From contig NZ_CP139482.1 in assembly GCF_041222825.1 (NCBI RefSeq), positions 2,077,001 to 2,141,000 of the forward strand: a DNA stretch of 64,000 nt, written 5' to 3'. Below the pieces are notes generated by a model. That model made no database searches. It saw nothing but the letters and a program-made list of their open reading frames with translations, and had not been told where the DNA came from. Positions 1-8,315 of this stretch are shown here, in pieces. Numbering within the stretch: the stretch's first letter is position 1; each line of letters opens with the position of its first letter. The translations under genes were made by a program, and so were the position numbers. The stretch comes from Candidatus Thalassolituus haligoni. GTDB taxonomy: Bacteria > Pseudomonadota > Gammaproteobacteria > Pseudomonadales > Oceanobacteraceae.

Positions 1-312
1 ACCGCCCACTTCAAACATGGAGCCAGTGCCCTGCATTGGTTTGCCTTGTTCGGACGTTAGAATAGTTGCCAGCTCTTGATGGTGCTCTTCAAGCTTGGTT
101 GCAATAGCTTGGCAATACTGTTGGCGTTGCTGGTCTTCAATAGCTGACCAGACAGGAAAGGCCGCATGAGCAGCGGCAACTGCTTGCTCTAGGATGGTTG
201 TATCTGCCTTTGGGGCATGGCCCGCTATTTCTGTCGTGGATGGGTTAAAAACCTGGAAGCTTGCGCTGATGTCGGCAGGAATGCCGTTAATGTAGTTATC
301 GAAACGATACAT
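1..312 (-). CDS. NAD(P)-dependent aldehyde dehydrogenase, N-terminal part (cut by window edge)
   Basis: The minus strand reads 104 codons from an ATG at 312 without a stop and runs off the left edge. The protein starts MYRFDNYINGIPA and contains FNPSTTEIAG, then a helix rich in AAAHAAFPVW, then LTSEQGKPM. This is the usual opening of the aldehyde dehydrogenase superfamily (cofactor-binding half). The catalytic cysteine and glutamate lie outside the window, so the substrate cannot be judged. The gene lies 161 bp downstream of an AraC-type regulator in the same direction. That is reminiscent of regulator/aldehyde dehydrogenase pairs such as feaR/feaB, although there the genes diverge. Family is certain, function in detail is not. 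Confidence 0.85.
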   Translation of the reverse strand, partial: MYRFDNYINGIPADISASFQVFNPSTTEIAGHAPKADTTILEQAVAAAHAAFPVWSAIEDQQRQQYCQAIATKLEEHHQELATILTSEQGKPMQGTGSMFEVGG

Positions 313-473
313 AAGCTTTCTCTTTTTATTGGGTTGTATATGTTCGATCGTTCGCTGTGGTTGTAAGCGACAGTGTCACCCTGTTTATAGCAAGAATACT
401 GTGTGGCTAATACTAGTTTGGCAGTGGTGCGAAACCAACTGGCGAAAACAACCAATCAATTGCCGCCAAAGTA

Positions 474-1394
474 TTAGTCGGGGCGGTAGCGCTTACGGTA
501 GGCTGCTGGCGTCAGACCAAAACGGTGCTTGAATCGAGTGCAGAAATGGCTGCTATCTACAAAACCAAAGCTGTAACCAACGGCAGCGATTTTTTCAACA
601 TGAATGGCTGTTCTCAACTCTCGAGCACAAAAATCCAGTCGACGATTTCGAATATAAGTCTTTACACCTCCATGTTCTGTAAACAGCCGATACAGGGATC
701 GCTGGGAGAGGCCTGCCTCGGTGGCGATACATGCCGGAGTCAGGGTCGCATCAGTAAGATGTGCGTCAATCAGACGCTGAAGTTTGTCAAATTGACGCGC
801 CTGAACGTAATTGCCAGGGAATTTTTCTCTTTGTAGTGGGGTCAGCAAAGAACTGATTGCATCTAGAAAAGCGTCGCTTTCCAGCATGTTCAAAGAGGGG
901 TTTTGTCCCAGCTCCTGCATTAGGCTATTGGCCAGCCGGGTCATGGGAAGCTGCGCATGCAGCCGTTTTGCTGTAGGCAGGGGGTGATTGTGTTGATTCT
1001 GATTGCTGATGTTGCGAGGCAAAATGAGCGAAATTTGCTGAGACTGATTCGTGAATACCAGTTCAAATGGCAGGCGACTGTCTAGCAGATAGATATCACC
1101 GCAAGCGAGTTCACTACGGTTGTCGGCCTGTTGTATCTGGGCGCAACCGTTCAGCTGGAACACCATAAAATAATGGTCGTTTAAGTCTTCCTGAATATCG
1201 GCGTCCGTTCGGAATAGGCGGCAGTGCTGGGTTTGCACATGACTGAATTTGAGGCTGCCACTGTAATACCCCTTGATGGTACCGCTGAATGGTTCGCCCG
1301 CAGGTTCGGCCTGAAAGCGACCGCAGATGTTGTTAATATCATTCAACCAATGGTCAAACTGTTCGGACGTGTGGGCTTGGGTGGTCATATTCAT
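474..1394 (-). CDS. AraC/XylS-family transcriptional activator (FeaR-like layout)
   Basis: A 306-residue protein with an N-terminal ligand-sensing domain of the AraC-binding type (about residues 20-190) and a C-terminal double helix-turn-helix. The second half reads TEAGLSQRSLYRLF, then SFGFVDSSHFCTRFKHRFG, which is diagnostic of AraC/XylS. The ATG at 1394 is chosen because an AGGAG lies 7 bases upstream (1402-1406). An in-frame start 38 codons further up lacks this. The likely role is sensing an aldehyde, amine or aromatic compound and switching on the adjacent aldehyde dehydrogenase gene. The length and sensor type resemble FeaR, but the effector is an inference. Confidence 0.85.
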   Translation of the reverse strand: MNMTTQAHTSEQFDHWLNDINNICGRFQAEPAGEPFSGTIKGYYSGSLKFSHVQTQHCRLFRTDADIQEDLNDHYFMVFQLNGCAQIQQADNRSELACGDIYLLDSRLPFELVFTNQSQQISLILPRNISNQNQHNHPLPTAKRLHAQLPMTRLANSLMQELGQNPSLNMLESDAFLDAISSLLTPLQREKFPGNYVQARQFDKLQRLIDAHLTDATLTPACIATEAGLSQRSLYRLFTEHGGVKTYIRNRRLDFCARELRTAIHVEKIAAVGYSFGFVDSSHFCTRFKHRFGLTPAAYRKRYRPD

Positions 1395-1542
1395 TTGCAC
1401 ACTCCTAAGTGGTGATTGTGCTGGGGCGTTGCAGGGGTTAATAAATCCCTCAAGCTGCGGAAATTGAATTTTCCGATACCTTAGGGGTGGATGTATTAAC
1501 ACCTTCAACTCCTAGTTCGTTCTTTGCGATTGATGAGCTAAA

Positions 1543-1807
1543 GGGGGCATCTATTTAATCCTGCACGGCTCTGCGCGAGTGTTGCCGTTGTTCAGGGCAA
1601 GGCGGCGAATGCAGCGAAAGGACACGTCCTTTTCACATTCGTCAACACCGCACTGGACGGCGGCAACCTGCGCCCTGCGGGGGCTGCCGGATGATCTCGA
1701 CTCTGTGTCGCCGACGTTTGACTTGACCCGTCAGGCCTGCAAGTCGGCTTCGTGATTCGGAACCATCCGGTAGCCCAGAGTGAGCACCGGATTAAATAGA
1801 TGTCCCC
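1543..1807. mobile_element. 265-bp MITE-like element, copy 1
   Basis: The element ends in a 19-bp inverted repeat: right end GGATTAAATAGATGTCCCC, left end its complement with one mismatch (GGGGGCATC instead of GGGGACATC). It is flanked on both sides by TAAA, a candidate 4-bp target-site duplication. A second copy at 19008-19272 has the same length without indels and about 94% identity (16 differences counted by eye). The interior has no convincing gene but several internal inverted repeats, for example AAAGGAC-AC-GTCCTTT and GCTGCCGGATG against CATCCGGTAGC, so one strand could fold into a multi-stem structure. This is what a non-autonomous transposon (MITE) looks like. The parent transposase is not in the window. 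Confidence 0.85.
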
Positions 1808-2422
1808 TAAAGATACTGGAGGTAGAGTTTTATTTTTTATCACATGGTTAAAATAGTTTTTTTCATTTCAAGTATCAAGGCTTGAAGGGACGAAAATCTC
1901 TTCAGGGCTGCTCTCGGTAATCCCTCATCTCTGATAGACGTTATTTTTGCATTTTAAATGGCCAGAATAAATGCCCTTTCGCCTGGTTTCGGTGTTTTTC
2001 ATTAAGTGCTCGGTTGGTCTCTGTCTGTAGGTCATTAAAAATAGATACTAAAGTTTATTGTTTTTATGGTGTTTTGCGTTCTATTCTGTTGCAGCGAAGA
2101 AGCTAGGTGCAATTGCTAGCTGGATCGGATAATAATAACAGCAGCAGCGAGAGCAGAAAAATTATGTAGATACTTTCTGTACCAATGAAACGATGGTAGT
2201 GCATTTTCTCATCAAAGAAACATTGATGGTTGGATTTTACAGTTCAGTGGCGAAAAAGTTGATTTATAAATATGGAATTACGGTCGGTGCTGTAAATTGT
2301 CGAGAATGAATCATAGGGATCACTTAGAGGACGGATTTTTTTGATATTACGCCGGTCTATCTGGTTGTAACAATTCTAGGGTTTATGATTAATTCTTAAA
2401 TCATATTTTTCAGTGGAGGTGG
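1808..2422. other. AT-rich intergenic region with no gene seen
   Basis: Between the MITE and the EthD-like gene lie 615 bp, visibly more AT-rich than the core genome. No open frame with a ribosome site or recognisable protein fragment was found on either strand. It must contain the promoter of the EthD-like gene, but no clear sigma-70 or sigma-54 boxes can be picked with confidence. Confidence 0.5.
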
Positions 2423-2740
2423 GTGATTAAGGTTGGCCTAATGAATAGGAGTTATGATGGTGCAATTTCAAATTATGAATACTATCGAGAGCGCCACATG
2501 TTACTGGTGAGATCATTAATGGGAAAAACACTGCTTAGACAAGAGATAGGTGTTGGAATTAGTGGATGCCCATCTGGTGATTTGGCACCTTGCCTTGTTA
2601 TTGGTTGTATTTACTTTTTATCAATCGAAGATTTTCAGAAGGTTTTTTCTGGTTGTGGTGATAAAATATTTAATGATATTTCGAATTATACCAATATGAA
2701 GCCACTGATTCAGGTAAGTGATTTTGATCGTTTTCTGTGA
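2423..2740 (+). CDS. EthD-family protein
   Basis: A 105-residue protein starting at a GTG with GGAGG three bases upstream. Starting here gives the usual family opening MIKVGLMN. The pattern of a YYRERHM motif near residue 20, a phenylalanine-rich middle and a terminal NYTNMKPLIQVSDF is that of the EthD family (dimeric alpha/beta-barrel ferredoxin-like fold). Members occur in catabolic clusters for ethers, steroids and other hydrophobic compounds, and most have no assigned reaction. Residues 30-50 deviate from the usual family sequence and codon use is AT-rich, so it may be recently acquired or drifting. No catalytic role is claimed. Confidence 0.75.
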   Translation: MIKVGLMNRSYDGAISNYEYYRERHMLLVRSLMGKTLLRQEIGVGISGCPSGDLAPCLVIGCIYFLSIEDFQKVFSGCGDKIFNDISNYTNMKPLIQVSDFDRFL

Positions 2741-2981
2741 GCGGTTGAGATTTTTGGTAATTTATAAGTAAAAATTTATTGAGTTTTCTGGAGGTGGTTG
2801 CGGCAATTGATCAATGTTATTCCTTTTTTATTTGGTGGGCTTGAGTTATGGAAATAATGCCTGGTGTGTCTTGATTTATCCAAATAATAATTAAATATTT
2901 ACTAGAAATTACGATCAATTTAAAGACTGGTTGTCAACCGGCGGCCAATAAACTCTTGAATAAAAAAACCGGAGAACTGAT

Positions 2982-3638
2982 ATGAACAACACAAAACCTC
3001 TAGCAGGGCTCGTGATTATAGCTATCCTAGGTATATCCATGACTGCTAGGGCAGAGAATTCACGCTGGGGAGGCTATTTGGGTGCTGCCTACGTAAGTTT
3101 TGATACTGACGTCACTGCTTATGCCGGTGGAATAGAAGTGTCGGGGGGGAATGCTGACACAACCAATAACATCGGTTTGGCGTTTGGTGTCACTTACGAC
3201 ATATCGCCGCAATGGGTTGCCAAGCTGGCATTAGGCCTTCCTATGACGACCAAGTTGACCGGGGTGGGAGCGCTGGAATCTGCCGGCGAATTGGGCAAAG
3301 TCAGCTATGGTCCGGCCATTCTATCGGTAAGTCACTATTTTAATACTAATAGTATGGTAAAACCTTACCTTGGTGTTGGTTATAATTATACCCTGATTAC
3401 AGATACTGAAGACGGTTTTATATCTGAGTTTGAGGTGAATGATGCGACTGGAGCAGTTTTAGTCGCTGGTTTGAAAGCGATGATTAGCAATAGGCTTGAG
3501 CTGATTATAGATATTAACAAGGTGTTTCTTAAAACCACTGCAACAGGTACTTTGCCTGCCATGGGGGGAGCAAGAGCCGATGCTGATATTCGTTTGAATC
3601 CGACAATTACGACTGTCGGGCTGAGAACTCATTTCTGA
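2982..3638 (+). CDS. OmpW-family outer-membrane beta-barrel protein
   Basis: A 218-residue protein with GGAGAA six bases before the ATG. The first 24 residues form a Sec signal peptide ending in ARA. The mature part alternates hydrophobic and polar residues as a small beta-barrel does, includes KPYLGVGYNYT, and ends in phenylalanine (THF), the outer-membrane insertion signal. The repeated strand pattern and length fit the OmpW family of narrow hydrophobic channels, some of which pass small hydrophobic molecules. It lies 240 bp after the EthD-like gene in the same direction and could take up the same substrate. That link is inference. Confidence 0.75.
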   Translation: MNNTKPLAGLVIIAILGISMTARAENSRWGGYLGAAYVSFDTDVTAYAGGIEVSGGNADTTNNIGLAFGVTYDISPQWVAKLALGLPMTTKLTGVGALESAGELGKVSYGPAILSVSHYFNTNSMVKPYLGVGYNYTLITDTEDGFISEFEVNDATGAVLVAGLKAMISNRLELIIDINKVFLKTTATGTLPAMGGARADADIRLNPTITTVGLRTHF

Positions 3639-3764
3639 AATCTGGCTTCATTCCCTGAGGACGTCTCGGAGTGTAGGACTCATGCTCTTCCATTCAAGTG
3701 CGCTTCTCAGTCCCTTAATAATAAGCGGATGAAGGGGAACTGTTCTGATGACTTAATGATTCCG

Positions 3765-3807
3765 GACACTCTTCAGGGGCAAGCCTGCTACCTTGGGAGT
3801 GTCTTTT
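3765..3807 (+). terminator. possible terminator after the OmpW-like gene
   Basis: GACACTC (3765-3771) pairs with GAGTGTC (3797-3803), with a smaller CAGG/CCTG stem inside, and is followed by TTTT. It lies between the convergent OmpW-like and deacetylase-family genes. The loop is long and the T-run short, so this is a weak call. Confidence 0.35.
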
Positions 3808-3833
3808 GATTGAATATACTCAAGTCATAAACT

Positions 3834-4793
3834 CTACTCCTTTGCCAATCCGACGACAGAATCTTTTCCTTGAGTTTGCAGCATGGCGGCAATAAACAGC
3901 GTTGCCGACCGTGCCAGGGCGTTGAGGTCGTAGCCACCTTCCAGAATGGCGAGCCATGGGATGTTGCGGCTCTGGCACTGGTTGCAGATCCATTGGCTGA
4001 TCCAGGCGTAGTCTTGCTCTTCGAAATTGAGTTCGGCCATAGGGTCGTCCTTGTGGGCATCAAAGCCAGCCGATACCAGGATAAGCTCTGGCGCAAAGCG
4101 CTTCAGTGCCGGTGCCCAGTGCTCTTCGACGCCTTGGCGGAAGTCTGTGCCGGTGGCACCTTGAGCCAGGTGGACATTAATCAGGTTGGTATATTTGTTT
4201 TGCTCATAGTGGGTGTAAGGGTAGAAGGGGTGTTGAAAGCTGGATAGCAGTAAAAAACGCTGGTCATTCTGCAATATATCGATGGTGCCATTACCTTGGT
4301 GGGCATCAAAATCCAAGATTGCGATGCGTTGCAGGTGATGAACGTCGGCGGCTCTGAGTGCGGCGATGGCGGTGTTGTTAAAAAAACAGAAGCCCATGGA
4401 CTTGCCCCGTTCGGCATGATGTCCGGGTGGGCGGATCGCGGCAAACGCATTGCGATGTACGTTTTTTATGACGTCATCGAGAGCCTGCGTGGTGGTGCCC
4501 ACAGAATAAAGCGCGGCTTCCAGGCTGCCTGAAGACATCAGGGTGTCTTCATCGATCATGATATGACCCTGTTCCGGCTGGATCAGATGCAATTCATTAA
4601 CATAGGCTTTGTTGTGTGCCCGAAGAATATCAGGCAGGTGTGCGGATCGACCTTCGTGAATGGTCAGTTGATCCCACAAGCCTGTTTTGTGAAGAATTTG
4701 CTCCAGTGCCAGAATTCGGCTGGCATGTTCAGGGTGGTCTTCGCCTGTGTCATGGCCAAAGTGCTGGTGAAACGCGTAGTATCCTGTGCTCAT
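3834..4793 (-). CDS. histone deacetylase-family amidohydrolase
   Basis: A 319-residue zinc-dependent deacetylase of the arginase/deacetylase fold, the family of acetoin-utilisation protein AcuC, acetylpolyamine amidohydrolase and class II histone deacetylases. The active site is intact: RPPGHHAE (His125, His126), GFCFFNN, DFDAHQGNG (Asp163 and His165 as zinc ligands), SAGFDAH (Asp245 as the third ligand) and GGY (Tyr288). It should remove acyl groups from lysine or polyamine substrates in the cytoplasm. It is transcribed divergently from a PatZ-type protein acetyltransferase 77 bp away, so the two may oppose each other in protein acetylation. The substrate is not known. Confidence 0.88.
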   Translation of the reverse strand: MSTGYYAFHQHFGHDTGEDHPEHASRILALEQILHKTGLWDQLTIHEGRSAHLPDILRAHNKAYVNELHLIQPEQGHIMIDEDTLMSSGSLEAALYSVGTTTQALDDVIKNVHRNAFAAIRPPGHHAERGKSMGFCFFNNTAIAALRAADVHHLQRIAILDFDAHQGNGTIDILQNDQRFLLLSSFQHPFYPYTHYEQNKYTNLINVHLAQGATGTDFRQGVEEHWAPALKRFAPELILVSAGFDAHKDDPMAELNFEEQDYAWISQWICNQCQSRNIPWLAILEGGYDLNALARSATLFIAAMLQTQGKDSVVGLAKE

Positions 4794-4870
4794 AAAGACA
4801 TATTTCTGCTGTTTTTATCAGTGTATCTAGCCGTTACACTCAGGCCAACTCAACTAAAGGATCACAATAC

Positions 4871-7585
4871 ATGGGTACTCGTTCCCTCGAGTTGTTCTTT
4901 CGGCCCAAAGTGATTGCTGTGATTGGTGCTTCCGAGCGTCCCGGCAGTGTCGGAGGAGCGATTGTTCGTAACCTGCTTAATGGTGAGTTTCCTGGCACCA
5001 TTATTCCGATCAATACCCGTGGTTATACTCAGGTTTACGGGGTGCCTGCCCTGAGTCGGATCAGTCAATTGCAGGAAACCCCGGATCTGGCGATTATTTG
5101 CACGCCCGCAGAAACAGTGCCCAAGGTGCTGAAGCAGCTGCATGGCAAGGGGGTGGGAGCGGCGTTGTTACTGACCGGCGGCATCGCCAGAACCCGATCC
5201 TGGCAGTATCGTCCGGCATCGGATCGTCTTGAGCAAGTCATTCAGCAAACCCGCATTCGTGTATTGGGGCCAGATTGTCTTGGATTGGTGGTGCCGTGGC
5301 GAAAACTTAATGCCAGTATGCTGCATGTTCCGGTGCGTGCCGGGAATATCGCCTATGTAGGTCAATCGGGAACCCTGGCCTCTGGCGTAATGGATTGGGC
5401 CTTTAGTCGTAACGTTGGATTCTCCCACGTCATGACCTTGGGGCGTAATCAGGATGTCAGTTTTTCGGATCTGATTGATTTTGTGGTGCAAGAACCTCAC
5501 GTTAAAACGATTCTGGTACAGCTGGATGAAATCGGTTCTGGCAAGGCGCTGGTGCGCTCGCTACGTGCCGCATCACGTCACAAGCTGGTGTTGGCGGTAA
5601 AGAGTAACCGCTTTCAGGAAAATCCACTGAACCGGATCGGTACTCCCAAGGGATTACGTAGCCGGGATGCGCTGATCGATGAAACCTTGGCACGAGCCGG
5701 TGTGCTGCGGGTAAACGATACCGATGAAATGTTCCACTGCGTGGATGCGCTCCGGCGGCAGCGGGGATCTTTTGGGCCAAGGCTGGCGGTGGTTGCCAAT
5801 GGTCGTGGCCCGGCCATTCTGGCGCTGGATCGGCTGTTGCAAGACGGTGGGACACTGGCCAGCCTGTCTGACGAAACCCGTACTCACCTGCGTGGTTTGT
5901 TGCCGGAGTACGTCAAAACCGATAACCCGCTGTTGCTGAATCCGGAGCTGCAACCGCAGCAGCTGGCGGCGGTTGCCAATACCCTGCTGGCAGACAAGCA
6001 GGTGGATGCCTTGCTGGTCATCTATATTCCCGGCCTCGGAACTGATGCGCTGGCCAATGCGCAAGCGTTGGTAAAAGTGGCCAAAAATTTCAACAAGAGT
6101 GTTATCACCAGTTGGATTGGTGAATTTTCGGTTGAAACATCGCGGGATTTTTTTGACGAGCAAGGCTTGCCAACGTTCGATACCCCGGATAATGCCATTA
6201 CGGCGTATATGTACATGGTACGGCATCAGCTGACTCAGGAATTACTGAAAGAAACACCCGAAAGTCTGGAGATACCGATATCCAATGCTTATATGGATGT
6301 CGACAAGGAGATTCTCGACAATCATCGGCCTGGCGACTATTTATGGCCGAATTATGCCTGGAAGCTGCTCAAGGCTTACGGCTTCGCGTTTGCGGAAAAC
6401 CGCTATCGAACGTCATTGTCGGAGCTGCTGGAGGCGGCACCGGACATACCTGATCCGTGGGTGTTGCGGGTACATCACCGTGATTACCTTTATCCCTTTG
6501 CTTATGGACGTAATCCGCGAGAGCGGATGCGCAGTGTGGTACGGAATATCCAGTCGCTGGATGAGTTGATGGAAGGTGCGGAAAAGCTGGAGACTGAAAT
6601 CGCCGAGCATTTTCCCAAAAGCCCGGTACTGGGGTATACCGTTCAGACCATGCACCGAGCCCTCGATAATCTGCAGTTTTCATTCGGTATCGGTCGCGAT
6701 GTTGAAATCGGCCCTTATCTGTTTTTTGGCGGTGGTGGAACAACCGTTGATACTCTGGTTGATCGTCAGGTGGCACTGCCGCCGTTAAATGCCAATCTGG
6801 CGGAAAAACTGATCAAACGCAGTCATTTCTACGCCGTGTTACAAGAACGCTCCGATAATATTGAGCGGGAGCTGGTGACACTGGAGCGCTGGCTAGTGGC
6901 GCTATCGCATATTGCGCTGAATCATCCATGGCTGGCCGCGCTGGAGGTGAATGCCATTCGGCAACGGGTCGGGCATTACATTGCCATTGGTATTGCGGGT
7001 GAAGTCGGCCATCCGGTCAAAAGTGCCATCATGCCTTATCCTAAAGAACTTGAGTCATCGTATCAGGGGCGCAGTGGTACGCATTATCAGGTGCGACCCA
7101 TTCGGGCAGAGGATGAGCCGTTGCTGGAACGTTTTTATGGTGGTTTAAGCGCGGAATCATTACGACTGAGGTTTTTTGGCGCCCGTCGCCAGTTTGATCA
7201 CAGCGAGTTGGCGCGTTTTACCCAAATTGACTACGACCGGGAAATGGCCTTCGTAGCCTGTATTGATGGCCGGTTAATGGGCGTGGTACGGGCCTGGATT
7301 GATCCGGATGATGTGGCGGGAGAGTATTCGGTTATTGTCGACGATCAATGCCGGGGCGAAGGTTTGGGTAAGCAACTTATGCAGATTATGATAGATTACC
7401 TGACTAATCGCGGTGTTCTGCAGATGTTCGGTACAGTGCTTCCACACAATCAGGGAATGTTGAATTTGAATCGACGTCTTGGGTTCACTCTTCGTCACAA
7501 CCACGAAGAGGGCGTTGTCGAAGTGACCAAAAATCTGAATCCGCTAAAGTATGCCTGGCAACGAAATCGTATGTATCCGGCGTGA
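4871..7585 (+). CDS. patZ: PatZ-type protein lysine acetyltransferase (acyl-CoA synthetase-like plus GNAT)
   Basis: A 904-residue protein, close to the length of E. coli PatZ/YfiQ. Order: CoA-binding Rossmann domain with VIGAS (about residues 8-130), succinyl-CoA-ligase-like domain (about 140-300), ATP-grasp-like domain (about 475-700) and a C-terminal GNAT acetyltransferase (about 740-885). The GNAT part contains TQIDYDREMAFVA (about 784), nearly identical to E. coli PatZ, and the acetyl-CoA loop CRGEGLG (about 827). PatZ acetylates lysines, notably in acetyl-CoA synthetase, using acetyl-CoA. The ATP-grasp part is degenerate: where E. coli has HKSEV this protein has YLYPFAYGRNP (about 539), and GPNxLG is GPDCLG. 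The synthetase half is therefore probably regulatory. AAGGA precedes the ATG. Confidence 0.88.
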   Translation: MGTRSLELFFRPKVIAVIGASERPGSVGGAIVRNLLNGEFPGTIIPINTRGYTQVYGVPALSRISQLQETPDLAIICTPAETVPKVLKQLHGKGVGAALLLTGGIARTRSWQYRPASDRLEQVIQQTRIRVLGPDCLGLVVPWRKLNASMLHVPVRAGNIAYVGQSGTLASGVMDWAFSRNVGFSHVMTLGRNQDVSFSDLIDFVVQEPHVKTILVQLDEIGSGKALVRSLRAASRHKLVLAVKSNRFQENPLNRIGTPKGLRSRDALIDETLARAGVLRVNDTDEMFHCVDALRRQRGSFGPRLAVVANGRGPAILALDRLLQDGGTLASLSDETRTHLRGLLPEYVKTDNPLLLNPELQPQQLAAVANTLLADKQVDALLVIYIPGLGTDALANAQALVKVAKNFNKSVITSWIGEFSVETSRDFFDEQGLPTFDTPDNAITAYMYMVRHQLTQELLKETPESLEIPISNAYMDVDKEILDNHRPGDYLWPNYAWKLLKAYGFAFAENRYRTSLSELLEAAPDIPDPWVLRVHHRDYLYPFAYGRNPRERMRSVVRNIQSLDELMEGAEKLETEIAEHFPKSPVLGYTVQTMHRALDNLQFSFGIGRDVEIGPYLFFGGGGTTVDTLVDRQVALPPLNANLAEKLIKRSHFYAVLQERSDNIERELVTLERWLVALSHIALNHPWLAALEVNAIRQRVGHYIAIGIAGEVGHPVKSAIMPYPKELESSYQGRSGTHYQVRPIRAEDEPLLERFYGGLSAESLRLRFFGARRQFDHSELARFTQIDYDREMAFVACIDGRLMGVVRAWIDPDDVAGEYSVIVDDQCRGEGLGKQLMQIMIDYLTNRGVLQMFGTVLPHNQGMLNLNRRLGFTLRHNHEEGVVEVTKNLNPLKYAWQRNRMYPA

Positions 7586-7667
7586 ACAACTTGGTACTAT
7601 TCGGCAAAAATGAATCATCATAAGTGCAGTTTGTTGCTTGTGAGTTAATAAATAGCGAGGTTAACCT

Positions 7668-8315
7668 TTGATTTCTGTGTTGGTAGTCGATGATCATGAG
7701 CTGGTGCGCTCAGGGATCTCAGCATTGCTGGCTGACGCAAAGGGAATTGAAGTCGCAGGACAGGCTGAAAGTGGTGAACAGGCAATCCAGTTTGCCAAAG
7801 ACCATGAGCCGGACGTTATTCTGATGGATGTTCAGATGCCAGGTATCGGGGGGCTGGAAGCAACCCGAAAGATTACTCGCAGCTTTAAGGATATTCGTGT
7901 GATTGCGGTGACTGCCTGTGATGATAATCCTTTTGCCCAGCGTCTGTTACAGGCAGGGGCATCGGGCTATATTACCAAGGGTGCTGATGCTGACGAGATG
8001 ATCAACGCCATTATGAAAGTGCATCGCGGGCAGAAATACATCAGTACCGAAATTGCCCAGCGTATGGCGTTGAAGCCATTTCAGGAGAGTTTTCATAATC
8101 CGTTTGATGATCTGTCCGAACGGGAAATGCAAATTGCCTTGATGATTGTTAACTGCCAGAAGCCGGCAGCGATTGGAGAAAAGTTGTTCCTCAGCCCCAA
8201 AACCGTGAACAGTTATCGTTACCGGGTGTTTGAGAAGCTAGGCATCGACGGCGATGTTGAACTGACCCGTCTGGCGATTCGTCACGGGGTGATTGACGCC
8301 AACAGCGGTAGCTGA
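7668..8315 (+). CDS. uvrY: response regulator of the GacA/UvrY family
   Basis: A 215-residue two-domain regulator. The receiver domain (1-120) starts ISVLVVDDHELVRSG and has the phosphorylation site Asp54 in LMDVQMPG. The LuxR-type helix-turn-helix (about 145-205) contains LSEREMQIALMI and LSPKTVNSYRYRVFEKLG. The start is a TTG, chosen because GCGAGG lies 7 bases upstream and the family begins exactly at this point. GacA/UvrY is phosphorylated by the GacS/BarA kinase and activates the small RNAs that titrate CsrA/RsmA. It is followed immediately by uvrC, as in E. coli and Pseudomonas. Confidence 0.93.
   Translation: MISVLVVDDHELVRSGISALLADAKGIEVAGQAESGEQAIQFAKDHEPDVILMDVQMPGIGGLEATRKITRSFKDIRVIAVTACDDNPFAQRLLQAGASGYITKGADADEMINAIMKVHRGQKYISTEIAQRMALKPFQESFHNPFDDLSEREMQIALMIVNCQKPAAIGEKLFLSPKTVNSYRYRVFEKLGIDGDVELTRLAIRHGVIDANSGS

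Noticed and set aside
1592..1843. 83-codon open frame on the minus strand overlapping MITE copy 1
   Set aside because: It lies almost wholly inside the repeat, has no ribosome site and no protein resemblance; copy 2 does not keep a matching gene.
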